Shown: positions 11,660 to 23,135 of the stretch, one piece after another
Layout of the letters: each line of letters starts with the position of its first letter
Numbering within the stretch: the first letter of the stretch is position 1
Origin: Ceratothoa steindachneri
Taxonomy: Eukaryota > Arthropoda > Malacostraca > Isopoda > Cymothoidae
Assembly (NCBI GenBank): GCA_963969495.1
Contig: OZ018318.1
Span: 95,075,413 to 95,139,412 of the forward strand
DNA: 64,000 bases
Direction of reading: 5' to 3'
Translations under genes and position numbers: made by a program
The notes under the pieces: generated by a model
What the model was told of the DNA's origin: nothing
Database searches by the model: none
Seen by the model: the letters and a program-made list of their open reading frames with translations, nothing else

Positions 11660-12919
11660 AGCAATCTAAGATAGCAATCCGCAGCCAACATCTAGACAGT
11701 AGAACCGTATTCAAATTTAGATAAAATAAAAGCAAAGAATGAACGCAGAACTACATTATTAATACCAAAGTTTTTTCTGCATTTACTAAGTAGACAAGTC
11801 TTCTGAGCAATGGAGGAAGAAACTGAACGAAGACGAGTTTCAAAATTAAGCTTGCTGTGTAAAACAACACCAAGCAACTTAATATTAGCAGAAGAATCCA
11901 AACCTATATTATCAAGTAATAAAGGCGGGTGATTTGGATTTGAAGTTCTACTGCGACTAAAAATAATTGAGTGTAATTTTCCCCCATTAAAAACCATGCC
12001 CCAACGAGTACACCAACTAGAGATTTTTACCAAATCTCTATCTAGAGAATTTGCCACCTCGACTCAATGTCTTGTTGATGAAAAAAATGAGTACAATGAT
12101 GCATTGTCAGCATAGGCCATCATGTTATTCTCCAAGTTCTGCCACATATCAGGAGTATATAAAGTAAATAAAATAGGTCTAAAGACTACCTTGAGGAACA
12201 CTAGAAACCACATCAACCATAGAACTACATTTCCTATCAACAATCACACATGACTTGCGATTAGATAAAAATGAATTCAAAATAGAATAAAAAAGGCCAC
12301 CTATACCCATTAATTTATGTTTATATAACAAAGCTTTTTGATTAACTCTGTCAAAGACAGAACTGAAGTCCAGTGATACAAGTCTGGCTTCAGACACTGC
12401 ATCAAGGTTAGATTGCAACTGATGGACCAAATATGACAAGGCATCACAGGTCCCTACACTCTTTCTAAATTCAAATTGAGTAGAAGGTAGTAAATATTCT
12501 TTTATAATGAACTTATTAAGACGTGTAGCCAATAATTTCTCAAAAATCTTGGATATAACCTAGTAATTAAGATAGGCCTATATTCATATGGTAAATACAG
12601 GAATTTACCGGCATAAATAAGATGTCTAAATAGGATTGCCAGTTTCGAGTCCAATATTGCAGCATTGTTCTTGAAAAATAAAGGAAAAATGCCAGTATGA
12701 TCCGTACCACCATAAGCATCCAAGTCTAACTTACAGATTAGGAGTAGGAAAACAAGTAGGAGGGAGTTCAAGATCACGTTGACATTGCTTCCTTTGAAAG
12801 AAAGATGAGAGAAGATCAGCTCTCTCTATCGGAGTATATAAAGGAACACCATTTTTATTAGGAAAAGGTGGAAGAGATGAGTTTTCTTCACAAATGAAGT
12901 ATTTTAAAGTGGGCACCAT
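11660..12919 (-). pseudogene. LINE reverse transcriptase pseudogene
   Basis: RT copies the LINE RNA at a nicked target. Motifs in order: the pre-palm DAYGGTDHTGIFPLFF (about 12720), FEFRKSVGTCDALSYL (12480), LVSLDFSSVFDRVNQKAL with the first catalytic Asp (12390), and SSVPQGSL (12180). The active-site box then reads YADN at 12103-12114 in place of YADD. Next come LDRDLVKISSWCTRWGM, SRSRTSNP and IKLLGVVLHSKLNFE. The second Asp of the active site is therefore lost to Asn (GAT to AAT type change). A frameshift near 12180 and a stop near 12065 also break it. Confidence 0.85.
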
Positions 12920-12924
12920 TTATG

Positions 12925-13975
12925 TGGTTAAGTGATACCAGTTAAGTTATAGTGTACAATAACTGTACACACAAAAATAGAGAGAGAGAGAGAGAGAGAA
13001 GGATAAAAACACATTTTGCCAGGTCGAAGTATCAAAGATGGAATGGTAGGAGCAATAAAATAAGGTCGTTTGGAGACAGTTTGTGAATCATCGGAATCTG
13101 ATCAGAACGTCTGTTTAAAATCCGGCCACAATGTAAGGCTATCGCACCCGAGTATGAGAACAGATAGGCAAACGGAGTAAGTAGAGCTGTCTGGAATGAG
13201 AACAGAATTGGCGACAAAAGATGTTTCGCCTTAATGTCAAATTTGATAAGGTCATCTTAGCTTTAACAAAACGGAGTTTCTCTAATACCCTCGCAGGGGA
13301 AAGACCCCCAGAGTAAGATACGAAGTGAAGAATTTCAGCCAATCACAGGCAAGACTACAACCAATCACAGGCTCCATTGGGCTGTCAGGTAGCTAAGCGC
13401 CGCCTCTGCGACCAAATGAAGGTGGTGCTACGCGTCGCCTCCAAAATGATATCCGGTATAAATAAGAGAACATTTTCATTCAAAGATCATTATCATAATT
13501 ATTATTATAAATTATTATTAACTCATTCATTGATTGATTATTAGACTCTTAATTCACTACTCTGTGAATCTCCATTATTCTTGCTCTTGCCATTAGGATC
13601 CGATTTAAAATATTTCGTTGCGCAAAGTAAATCTTAATCGTAAGTGTAAACATTTCAAAGTGGTATAAAAATACGAGTGTTTAATTCCTTGCACAAAGGA
13701 GCCTTTTACTTACAAACATTGAACGGTTAATACCCCTTAGACAGTACGTCAAGAAACCAGTAAGCAAGCAACTTTACCGAACCCTTATAGGATCGCCTTG
13801 CAATCAAAACAAGGCCTTCTTACGCCAAACCTATAACTGGAGACCGCATATTTGGTGACCTATAATGTTATCACAGATATGTTCATTGAAATCTGCATGG
13901 GGTGCATCATATATTCCTTGGGCTTCAAGATATCAATTGTAAATAATTCTGCCAATTATCAGTTTTTTTTGTTTC
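12925..13975 (+). repeat. Insert B: LTR with promoter, in the LINE
   Basis: About 1.05 kb of non-coding DNA separates two adjacent parts of ORF2. In the plus orientation it has a (GA)n tract (12980-13000), paired CCAAT boxes, a TATA box, and an end TTTGGTGACC (13850-13859). That end looks like the junction of an LTR with a tRNA primer-binding site beginning TGGTGACC. It is probably a solo or near-solo LTR of a Gypsy or BEL element inserted opposite to the LINE. About 110 bp after the primer-site-like motif may be residual internal sequence. Confidence 0.5.
13339..13464 (+). promoter_or_regulatory. LTR core promoter: two CCAAT boxes and TATA
   Basis: CCAATCACAGGC occurs twice (13339-13350 and 13361-13372), a 22-bp spaced duplication. 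TATAAATA follows at 13457-13464. This spacing is standard for an RNA polymerase II promoter and fits the U3 of an LTR. Whether it is still active is unknown. Confidence 0.55.
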
Positions 13976-13979
13976 TAAA

Positions 13980-14690
13980 TTACTGATGATAAGTAGCTTG
14001 CTTACGATTTAAAGCATCTCGACAAGCATCATTAAACCAAACTTTGTCCTGTGACCTCTTTGTAATTATTTTTGAATGGATTCTCATTGATATAATTTTC
14101 ACAGGATTATCATTTAATGAAATATCAGGATCAATCGATTTAAAGACATCACCCCATGCTACATCATTCAAATCATTGGCTATATTATAGATGTTTACTA
14201 CCTATTTTTGAGGTAGTAAACTTAAGAACTTTAAAATTGGTCATTAAATTGAAACTGACAGCAAATTGATCTGAATGACCAATTGGTGCATGCTATTCAC
14301 ATCAACAACATCTAGCACATCAGAAAGTAATAAATCCAAACAATTGCCAGAGTTATGAGTTGGGCCAGGGACAAGTTGAATACATCCCGATAAATTTGAG
14401 AAGTCACGGGCAGCAGGACCATCTCTCTTGTTTGGTGAAACAGAGTTTAGCCATTGCTGGTGATGTGCATTTAAATCTTTCACAAAACCTAACAAGATTT
14501 ATTATCTGATTCTTGAATCAAAGCAATCTTAGTTTGAAAACATTCATAAGTATTATCGTCAAGGTCAGGATTAGGATATAAACTAAATAGAGAGAAGTTG
14601 TTCAGACGACTGGTAACCCTAACAACTTGAATTCCATGACACCCACGAATAAGGTCAGGGAGTACAGTGGCATTGTAAACCACTTGACCT
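13980..14690 (-). pseudogene. LINE APE-type endonuclease pseudogene
   Basis: This domain nicks target DNA to prime reverse transcription. Visible in order: GIQVVRVTSRLNNFSLFSLY, DLDDNTYECFQ, then DLNAHHQQWL, where the family's GDFNAHH catalytic strand reads KDLNAHH. GPTHNSGNCLDLLLSDV follows. The terminal SDH motif has decayed. Downstream, SKIITKRSQDKVWFNDACR is the conserved linker 'KxRxxxxxWFNxxCR'. A frameshift lies near 14490. The LINE sequence breaks at about 13980, where insert B begins. Confidence 0.8.
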
Positions 14691-14699
14691 AACCACCAA

Positions 14700-15055
14700 A
14701 AGGCACAAAATTACTGTTATCTTTTAACAAAACCAATAAACCCAAACAACCACACCTATGCTAGGAAACAGCAGACACATAAGGTGAAAAAGTTGCGGTG
14801 GTTTATCTTTTTGGTGATCCGGTTTATTTACATAAGCTTTTCATCCAAACTATCTTCCTTATATTTTTGCTCTCCTCACCTTCGCCACTTTTTACGCCTG
14901 CTTTAATTCAGTGATTCCAGTGTATGTTTTAACTTACTGTTTTGTGTCATTTTCACTTAGACTTAGTGTCATCCAAAATTAAATTGACAGAATATATCTT
15001 AATACAATCAATATATTATCTTTTGGCTATTGTGGAAAAAAAGAGCCTTGAGGTA
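14700..15055. other. No gene recognised
   Basis: AT-rich sequence between the LINE's 5' side and the LTR-like block. Nothing identified. Confidence 0.4.
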
Positions 15056-15059
15056 CACC

Positions 15060-16016
15060 TCAGACCCTCCGAAATATACGTGGCCTTAAATTAGAAACAA
15101 GGAGCGTAAGAAGCATGGTTGAACCAGGCAGAAATTGGGTGAACGCGGCTTTATTGAGCAAAGCTCCGTTTACTCATGGAGACCTATCTCCCAGGCTTGA
15201 GGCAATTTGATCTCAACCAGAACCGTCGAAGAGAAAAAGAACTCGAAAGAATATTCTATATGCTTCCCATTCTCGAACTTTACGCTTGGAAGCCAGCTAT
15301 TATTCCCCGAGCTCTATGTTTGTCTAATGGGCGCTTGCCATCGCCTGAGGCTATTTCTACGCTTCGTAAAACCCTATTTAACCCAAGGTTTGGGTGGATC
15401 GAGGCAGTAACCACTTGCCCTGCACACGAAGACACGTCACGCTTCTCGATTCGGACCCCCCTTAGATTATTCCAGCACCGAAAGCTAGAACTCTCCCGGC
15501 GATGGACTCTGCCCCAAACGATTGGCAAACTCCCTGCAGCGGCCGTTCTTTCCTGGATTCGCTCAAGTAATCCCTCAACAAGAACACTGAGGTAAAACCT
15601 ATACTTTTCGCAATTCTCGCCCCACGAATTGCCCTCACCCTTCGTCGCTTTAAGCTCCAGCATTGCAAGCCGCCGTCGCCTGAGGCTATTTCTACGCCTC
15701 GTCAAACCCTATTTAACCCAAGGTTTGGGTGGATCGAAGGAGTACCCACTTGCCATGCACACGAAGACACGTCACGTTTCTCGATTCGGATAGCCCTTGG
15801 TTTATTCGAGCACCGAAAGCCAGAACTCTATCCCCGATGGAGTCTGTCCCAGACGATTGGCAAACTCCCTGCAACGGCCGTTCTTTCCTGGATTCGCGCA
15901 AGTAATCCCTCAACAAGAACCCTGAGGTAAAACCTATACTTTTTGCAATTCTCGCCCCACGATTTGCCTTAACCCTTCGTCGCTTCAAGCTTTAGCATTG
16001 CAAGCCACCGTCGCCC
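15060..16016 (-). repeat. LTR-like block with tandem U3 repeats
   Basis: Read on the minus strand, a 335-bp sequence is repeated in tandem, then a CATATAG box (about 15253-15259), then an AATAAA signal at 15150-15155 inside CTCAATAAAGCCGCG. Tandem duplications upstream of a TATA box with AATAAA about 100 bp further on is the layout of an LTR (U3-R). The frames at 15176-15595 and 15280-15705 are read-throughs of the repeat and are not supported as genes. No internal domain or second LTR is seen. Confidence 0.4.
15341..16010. repeat. 335-bp tandem repeat, two full copies plus parts
   Basis: The motif TCGCCTGAGGCTATTTCTAC starts at 15341 and 15676, and its truncated start TCGCC recurs at 16011, giving an exact period of 335. 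The copies are highly similar and differ mainly by single bases. A third partial copy may precede 15341. Confidence 0.9.
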
Positions 16017-16059
16017 ACGGATCTTATTTTAATCTTGTCCTCCGATATCAATAATCTTT

Positions 16060-17045
16060 GTTTGTGGCTGGACAAGTGTCCTTTAGAATTTTAGCTTATT
16101 GTCTTTAAAAGATTTATGGATAACTGTTTTCTAATTTTTAAACACAGTGATCCAGCAACCCTTTTTCTAAATTATATTAACTAACAACATCCCAACATAA
16201 GGTTTTCTATGGCAACAGAAAAGGATAACAAAATCTCGTTCTTGGATGTCAACGTTGTCTGAACAGGTTCCTCTTACAATACATCCATTTCCAGAAAACC
16301 CACCACCTCTAGATTAGGTACACATTTATTTAGTAGCTCTCCCAGTCAGTTTAAATTTTCCAGTATTAAAAGCCAAAATTCTAGAGCCTACCATATATGC
16401 TCTAACTGGATATCGTTTCATGAAGAACTGACTTATTTAAAGGATTTCTTCAAATTTAATTATTACCCTGATTTCATCTTCGACCAGTTAGCATCCAAAT
16501 TTCTCTCTAAAATATATTATCCTCGACCCTTACATACTACTGTTTTGAAACAGAAGGTTTTCATTGAGCTACCCTATCTCAAGCATTCGACATCAGAATT
16601 TATATACTCCTTCTCTCTACCCTCAACAAACATTTCCCTCAATGCCAATTCATTTGTATAAACTCCAACGCTGTATCGTTAAATTCCTTTTTTCCCCATA
16701 AGGAGCCAATCCCTTTGGGCTTGCGATCCTGTATAATTTACAATTATACATGTACGACCTGCCACAGTCGTTATGTAGGCCTTAAACTGGCTTACAATTC
16801 AACTGCAGGATCGCGAAGCACTTGGGTTTGTCTCATAGGACTGGTATTCCCATTTCTAAACCTGAAGCCTCTTCCATCAGGCAACATTCAGAGTATTACC
16901 ATCATCCTCTTAATTCTAATTCATTTACTATATTATCTTCAGCCTTAACTTCTCTCGATTTGAAAATCTTAGAGTCACTATATATCATTAAAATAAATCC
17001 GAACCGAAATAATTACTCCTCCTCAATTAAATTATTCACAATATA
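16060..17045 (+). pseudogene. Penelope-like element: RT end and GIY-YIG endonuclease
   Basis: Penelope-like elements encode an RT fused to a GIY-YIG nuclease. The active site reads FMDN at 16113-16124, where YVDD is usual. Then come KDNKISFLDVNVV (about 16230), SRKPTTSRLGTH, FHEELTYLKDFF and ELPYLK. After stops near 16660-16690 the nuclease part follows: YNYTCTTCHSRYVG (about 16735), a GLSHRTGIPIS stretch (16822) and SLDLKILESLYI (16955). This last part ends at a stop at 17044. The upstream RT fingers and palm are missing, so the copy is 5'-truncated. Several stops and frameshifts are present. Confidence 0.75.
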
Positions 17046-17549
17046 ACCAACCAACACTTCAATAGATTAGCTAGCCAACCGACCAACCGAATAAATTTAG
17101 TCAGTAGTTTTATATGTTTAGTTAGTTGATTTGTTTTAGGGTTTTTTTGTCTTTTTTGTGTGTTTTTACAATTTAATATAATTGGTTATTTTTTGTTTAC
17201 TTCAGTAACATTTAATATGTGATAATCAAGTCAGTTTGTTATAATTTCATTTTCTATTAATTTTTTTAAATACCAATAGGTAATATTATTTAATTCTATA
17301 TATTGTTACTAGTGTTTTACTTTGATTTTAATAATTTTCAATTTTATTATTTTAACTTGCCTTCTTGCGCTTTTTTTCTAATGCATTCTTTTAACTATTA
17401 TCAATTAATGTTCCTTTCCCTTCTCATTACACGAAATAATTGCTGAATATGGTCCTAGTAAACGTCCGGCTAATAAATGATTAGTATAATCACCTGGGTC
17501 TTCATATTCCTGCTACATATCAGATTCCCAAGGAACAAATCAATTACCA

Positions 17550-17603
<54 letters not shown>

Positions 17604-19579
17604 GCTATACTAAGACAGTCATGTTAATTTAAGTTAAAAAATATGATTACAACTGCGAAGATATCTGCAAGCGCAACATAAACAGATAAAATAATGTAAA
17701 CTCATATAAACGCATATCTCGGTTGGCTCATTTCTCAATGTAATCCCGCTCAATCCTAGACTACCAAAGCCTGTGTTTACAGCAAACCATGTATACCAGT
17801 ACCAAGTAAGCCATGACACATAACTCCTGTTAAAACAACTATGCGCTCATTTCTAATATAAATTTCAAACCCGTGGAATATAACTGACATGAACTAAGTT
17901 CGTAGTGTTTATGAAACCACATAGCTGGTAATTCTAAAAAAGGTATCTTTTGGGGGATCCTAGGACATAGACAGTAAAAATAAGTGAAATCACACACTAA
18001 TTAAATTTTCTTCGAAGACCTTTTCTAGAGAAGCATGATTTAAAAGATAGAATCCTCGTTTGTGAAAAGGCCATTAATTATCGAAGTTAAGAAGGTAGGG
18101 TTCTCACCTTCCCATATAATTAGTACTTTCTGGAGAATTGGTCTTTAATAAGCAAGAAAATAAGAAAATCTTATAAACCAACATTTTCAAATAATTTTAA
18201 GGTTAGAAGTTTACATAAAATATAGCAGATGTATCATTTTAATTGAAAAAAATTAACATTAGAGCCTGAATCTAAATTAATGTAGTTTTCAAAAGACCTT
18301 TAAAAATATGCTTCTTAGAGCTGTTTAAATGGTTTCAAAATTAGCTGCAAGCTAGAATTGGCTTTGGAAATTTTAAGTTAGTAACGTCTATTCTTTTGTT
18401 AAAGTATAAAAATAGTGTTTGCTTGCCACAGAAATTGTCTAAGGGACGATGAGGGTAACAAGAAAATTGCTTACTGTCTATTTTGCTCGAAATGTCCTCT
18501 ATCTATATCTTGATAGAACTCTTTGAGGTGATGAAAACTGTGTCCTTAGCTGGAATAAAAAAAAGAAATAAACAATGGTTTGTTCGAAAACAAAGATCAA
18601 TTACTATTGCCAGACGCTGTCTCCTGCAGCAGAAGATATGCTTTGAATTTAGTGGGTTGTGAAAGGAATTATTCATTATGAGTTTACCAATAATGGACAA
18701 ACAGGCAATGCAGCTCAGGGTGGAACATTTTACGCAATAAAAAAGGAACGCGACTTCTTTCTCATCCACCATGTTTGCGGTAACTTACCTCACGTTATTT
18801 TAATATATTTAAGTCATTACATTTCTAGCTAAAGAGCAAATTTTACTCTGGTATGAAGAAGTTTTAAAATGGAATCTAAGCATATATTTCATTAACACCG
18901 AATGAATTCCTCATAAAACCTAACAACAGTTTAGTTAAACTATAGGGGAACACTTACGATATTTAACTAATCTGATCAATATATGTATTTATTTATCTAT
19001 TGAGACTAAATAATTATTTTATCTTATTTTTAAATAATATAACATCAAAACAAGAGAGCTAATAATTTAGCTAACGATGGCGTTTCAAAGACAGGAAAGA
19101 TCACGATGTGATGAACAGTCAGAGGTACAAAAGCGGTGGAAAAATCGAGAATAGTCATATTTTGCTTCTTTGGCCTCTCCCCTTTCAATAAAAGCACAAC
19201 AACAACAGGCTATTAATAATGAATAACGTAGAGCAGGTTCATAATAGCATTTGCATAAAGCCCCTGTCCCCAGGGAAATTCCGTAGATTTAGTCCTTCTT
19301 ATAATTGGGTTACTTCAGTTAATCAAATTTTAACTACAGGAAAAACTGCGAAGTATAGTAAATACAAGCTTTTATAAGACCCCATGTTTAAGTTCCTTAC
19401 AATATGAATGAGGTCTTTAGCAAAATGAAAATTCTAGCTACAAATATATACCACTGGACCTTCCTTTCTTTTGAGAAATTTTCACTAAATATTTTTATTC
19501 AGATCAGCATTTAAATTGGGTTTTAGTTATATTTTAATATAGTTGTAAGGTTTTCAATATTTGAGAATGTGTTCATATA
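17046..19579. other. No gene recognised; one (TA)n tract
   Basis: 2.5 kb of AT-rich DNA. It contains (TA)n at about 17551-17594. Frames at 17634-17819 and 18503-18772 lack motifs; the latter is Cys-rich but matches no family I know. Nothing else is supported. Confidence 0.5.
17551..17594. repeat. (TA)n microsatellite
   Basis: About 22 TA units, nearly pure. Confidence 0.95.
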
Positions 19580-20440
19580 AATTGCAAAGAAATTGCAAGC
19601 TAAGGTTTTCAAGACAATCGGATTGAAAACAAAGATCCACCCACAAGTGGTAGCAAACTGAAGTGAGATATGACGCAAAGTGGAGAGCTGGGTCAGTGAA
19701 CACGTACCCGACGAGCTCAAAGAAGAAATTCAGAGGGTCAATCAATAGTCCAAAGTTCGTGAAATAACTAAATTCTCCGAACATACCCACGCAACTACGG
19801 TCATGGCAAGAAAAGTGACCTAGGACGGACTAACAGTATTCAATATGAGAATACCAGGTGAGAATATACAGCAGGAGAAATTCAATTGCACACAAATATG
19901 CTTTCTAGGCTATAAGCTTGAATATCACAACACAGCTACCTGCCCCCGGAAGCAAGACTGATATTGTAAATACGCCTCAGAAGAGAGATCATTAAGAGGA
20001 AGGAAGAAGAACAGAAAATTCAAAAGAAATAACCGACGCGAAGCCGCAAAAAAAATTGAACCAGCGTGAGCATCGCCTTAACAATTCAACATGACGCGAG
20101 ACCTAAGCGCTAGAATTCTAATTTGCATCGCACATGCAAATGTGGCCCACGCAGTGAAGACTGGCTGCTAGAACAAGTTCTCAATGCATCACCGAAGGGA
20201 AATGACCTCCCTTCAGTCATTGTGCTCGCGGACTCTAAATGCTCTGAGGCATTCAAGGAGTCCATCATCAGAAGTAACTCCGATTAAATGTGAACTTAAG
20301 GCTTCGGTCGAGTGACTAAGGCCCATGCACTCGTACACAAGCGACAAAGAACTTGTCCAATATTCCGAGTCCTCCACCGAAGGGTGAAAAGCTGGGCACA
20401 CTAAAGCGGCCCCACAGGCCAAAAGGAAGAAGAAAAGTAC
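19580..20440 (+). pseudogene. LINE ORF1 pseudogene with CCHC remnants
   Basis: The frame reads WVSEHVPDELKEEIQRVNQ and then KVREITKFSEH, a pattern seen in ORF1 before the zinc knuckles. Next, about 19890-19990, CFLGYKLEYHNTATCPRKQD resembles a CCHC knuckle whose second Cys is lost. A second weaker one (YCKYASEE) and a basic run (RGRKKNRKFKRNNRR) follow. This RNA-binding protein would coat the LINE RNA. Frameshifts and stops are frequent. It lies directly upstream of the endonuclease and RT of the same element. Confidence 0.5.
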
Positions 20441-23135
20441 GAAGAAACATCAGTAAACCAATTACATCTTGCTACGCAACGCACTAAAAATTCTGGAAAT
20501 TAATACCAACGGCTGAACGACTAAAAGGTCTCTTTACGGAAACGCATTGAGACAAATTGATGCAGATATCATTTTACTTTCCGAACATGGGATCGACTCG
20601 CGTAATTCGAAAATGAAGATTTGAACTCAAGATGTGTTGATCACAAATTATTAGCAGGAGAGGTACGACGGTGCCGCTATTGCAATAAAAAAGTGATGAA
20701 ATACAAGCAAATAAGAAATCTGGAGGGATCCTATTTCGCGATTGAGGTCGAACTCAACATAGAAAAGTCATTGCTGTCGGATACCAATCGCTAAGGAGAG
20801 ATGTTTCACCAATACACTTTCACTGGCCTATTTGGCAGAAGAACTCCTTAATATATTAATGGTGGATCTCAACGCCAGATACCAGGAGTCCGGCTACTGG
20901 GCCTTCAACGGAATCGTAAGTAGCCTGGATATCTTGTTGGACAGAAATATTGTCCAGCGAATAGGCCCCGACTTCCCCACCTTTCTCAGAGGAGGGAGTG
21001 CCACAAAACCAGACCTATGGCTAGCTAATCGTCAGCTATCGTTTACTTATTACATGGAGCCAGTCCAGGTACCATGTAGTGATCATATAGTGATCTTGCT
21101 TACGATCAACAGGAACACGAAACAAGTCCTAGCTGTAGTTAGAAAGGACTACAGAAAAACAGACTGGGCATAATTCAGGCGCCTCCTCGAGGCCAACCAT
21201 CCACCCAACTTGGATGAAGCCATTCTCGAGGAAAATGATCAGGCACCGGATAACCTAAATAGTCACCTTGTTAACGCGGATAGAGCTTGTGCCCTTAAAT
21301 TAAAGTATAAGTACATCTCAACTTATAGATGGACTGAATACATGAAGGATTTATACCATAAAGTAAAATTATTGGATAAAATCAACATCAGGAACGCATC
21401 AATTGACTAATTAAAGCGATGGAAAGACATCAATGAAGAATTTAACCAGTTGATCCTCAAACAATAGTAGAGTTGATAGGACGATGTGATCGTTTGACTC
21501 GATCACGATGCATCTCCTAAAGATTTTTTAAAAAATCGACTAGGAGGAAGAAGAAGAAGATTGAAATATTAAAAAAAGATACAAACCTAGAAACACAACA
21601 AAGAAACATTGAAGAATATTCTGAAGTTATTGGGAAAGAATCTTTAGTATAACAGTAAAAGAAAACAAAGATTATGATATAGAGTTCAAAAGTGACGTCA
21701 TAGACGAGCTTAATATCCAAATTCATAGCACTTATCCTCCCTACCAGGCGGATAGACAGCGCGATGGAAACACAATGCTTACTAAGGAGGGACTACTCCA
21801 CGCGCTCCACTCATTCCCTCAAAAAGCACTAGCACAATCAAGGCTCAGGAAGTTAAACTTCTAAAGGCACAAGCCAACGTCAGCGAAGGAATCACAAGAA
21901 ATTTAATGCGTGTCTAAACATGGGATACTTTCCACAGGCCAAAGCATTTAAAGGAGCCAAAGTTGAGGAGAGAGAGTTACCGGCTAATTTTATTTCTGAA
22001 ATTTGGGAAGAAGATGCTAAACCTAATACTCGTGTCTCACTAGGATGAGAACTCCCTCTAAACCCTTACTATTTCGGATTTAGAAAAAATCGAAGTACGG
22101 AGATGGCGATTAATCTCATCTCGGTGAAGCTTGCACTAGCTAAACGGGAGGGGAGTTACGTGGACATTGTTTGTCGGGATGTATCAAACGCGTTTGATAA
22201 TGTGTGGCAGTGGGGAAGGTATTAAAAGATCCTACGGATAGGCCTATGTGACTACGTCATGGAGAGAGCGGCGTATGTGAGTTTAGGAAGCACAGATGGA
22301 CCAAAGTTTTCGCTCAATGCCGGCCTCCTGCAGGTGAAGTGTCTGTTCCCTACTCATACTCGATTTACACCACAGATGTCCCGGCTCAAACGAACCCCAC
22401 TTGCTTTACCGTTCAATACCCCGATGATTTCAGCCAGATAATCAATTGTTCTTGGAGAAACGTGCCTATGCAAAGATTGTATGACAGTGGGATAAATCGA
22501 GAGATTAAACATCTACGAGGCAAACTGGAAGATAAGAACCAACCAGGATAAATTCACGCTACTCCTCATTGAAAGGAGACTACATTTTGATGTCAGGGTG
22601 GTGGATATGCGTAATCCATACACCACAGAGTGCAATTTACTCGGAATGAATATTACTTCATCCGTCTACAGGAAGCACGTCGAAGTTCAAATTTTAAACG
22701 CCTCAGCCGCTGTCAGAACCCAATTCATGTTTAGAAATCACCGTGAGAGCAACAAGAAGAAGATCTACAATGCAATTGTAAGATCTACACTGCTCTATCC
22801 GGCTTCTGTACTCTCTTTTTTTCTCGATTACACAAAAGAGAAGACTACAAGTCGTGCAGAATAAATTCGTGTACCTAATTACGGGTACACGTAGACAAGG
22901 AGGAAGACGTCAAGAAGAGTTGCACAGGAAGGCGGGGTTAAGTCCTATTAACATAAAAGAATGGACAAGGAAACTGCAGGAACTAGTTAATCTAGGATTG
23001 AATGATAAATCATTATCCAGAACAGACTTATTAAAATCCGAACAAGAGATCAGAAAGGAAGGCACAAGAAACGCAGAACAGAAATTGTACATATTACAAA
23101 ATAAAAAAAACAAGGAATACTATGAACAAAATTAA
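20441..23135 (+). pseudogene. LINE ORF2: endonuclease and RT pseudogene
   Basis: The endonuclease shows LEINTNGRTTKRSL near 20495, VDLNARYQESGYW (about 20862), GPDFPTFLRGG, KPDLWLANRQLSF and CSDHIVILLT with the catalytic SDH (about 21075). The RT shows FGFRKNRSTEMAINLI (about 22071), DVSNAFDNVWQWG (22177), and QYPDD at 22414-22428 with both catalytic Asp residues kept but Ala of YADD changed to Pro. The C-terminal part (22796-23135) holds VQNKFVYLITG, LHRKAGLSPI and a Lys/Glu-rich end. Multiple frameshifts and stops occur (for example near 21172, 21409 and 22225). With ORF1 the copy spans about 3.6 kb, so it is near full length but old. It fits a Jockey-group LINE. Confidence 0.8.

Larger units (their letters stand above)
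10544..14690 (-). mobile_element. LINE (non-LTR retrotransposon), split by two inserts
   Basis: Reading right to left: endonuclease (14690-14244), linker (14171-13980), insert B, linker and start of RT (12919-12502), RT palm (12532-11692), insert A, and a C-terminal tail ending at a stop at 10544. With both inserts removed, ORF2 is roughly 2.3 kb, somewhat short for this kind of LINE. The domain order and motifs fit a Jockey/CR1-group element with an APE-type endonuclease. ORF1 is not found to its right. All parts carry stops or frameshifts. Confidence 0.8.

Noticed and set aside
15176..15988. Overlapping frames of 131-141 residues as genes
   Set aside because: They follow the 335-bp tandem repeat on both strands, and 335 is not a multiple of three, so the reading frame is not preserved between copies.
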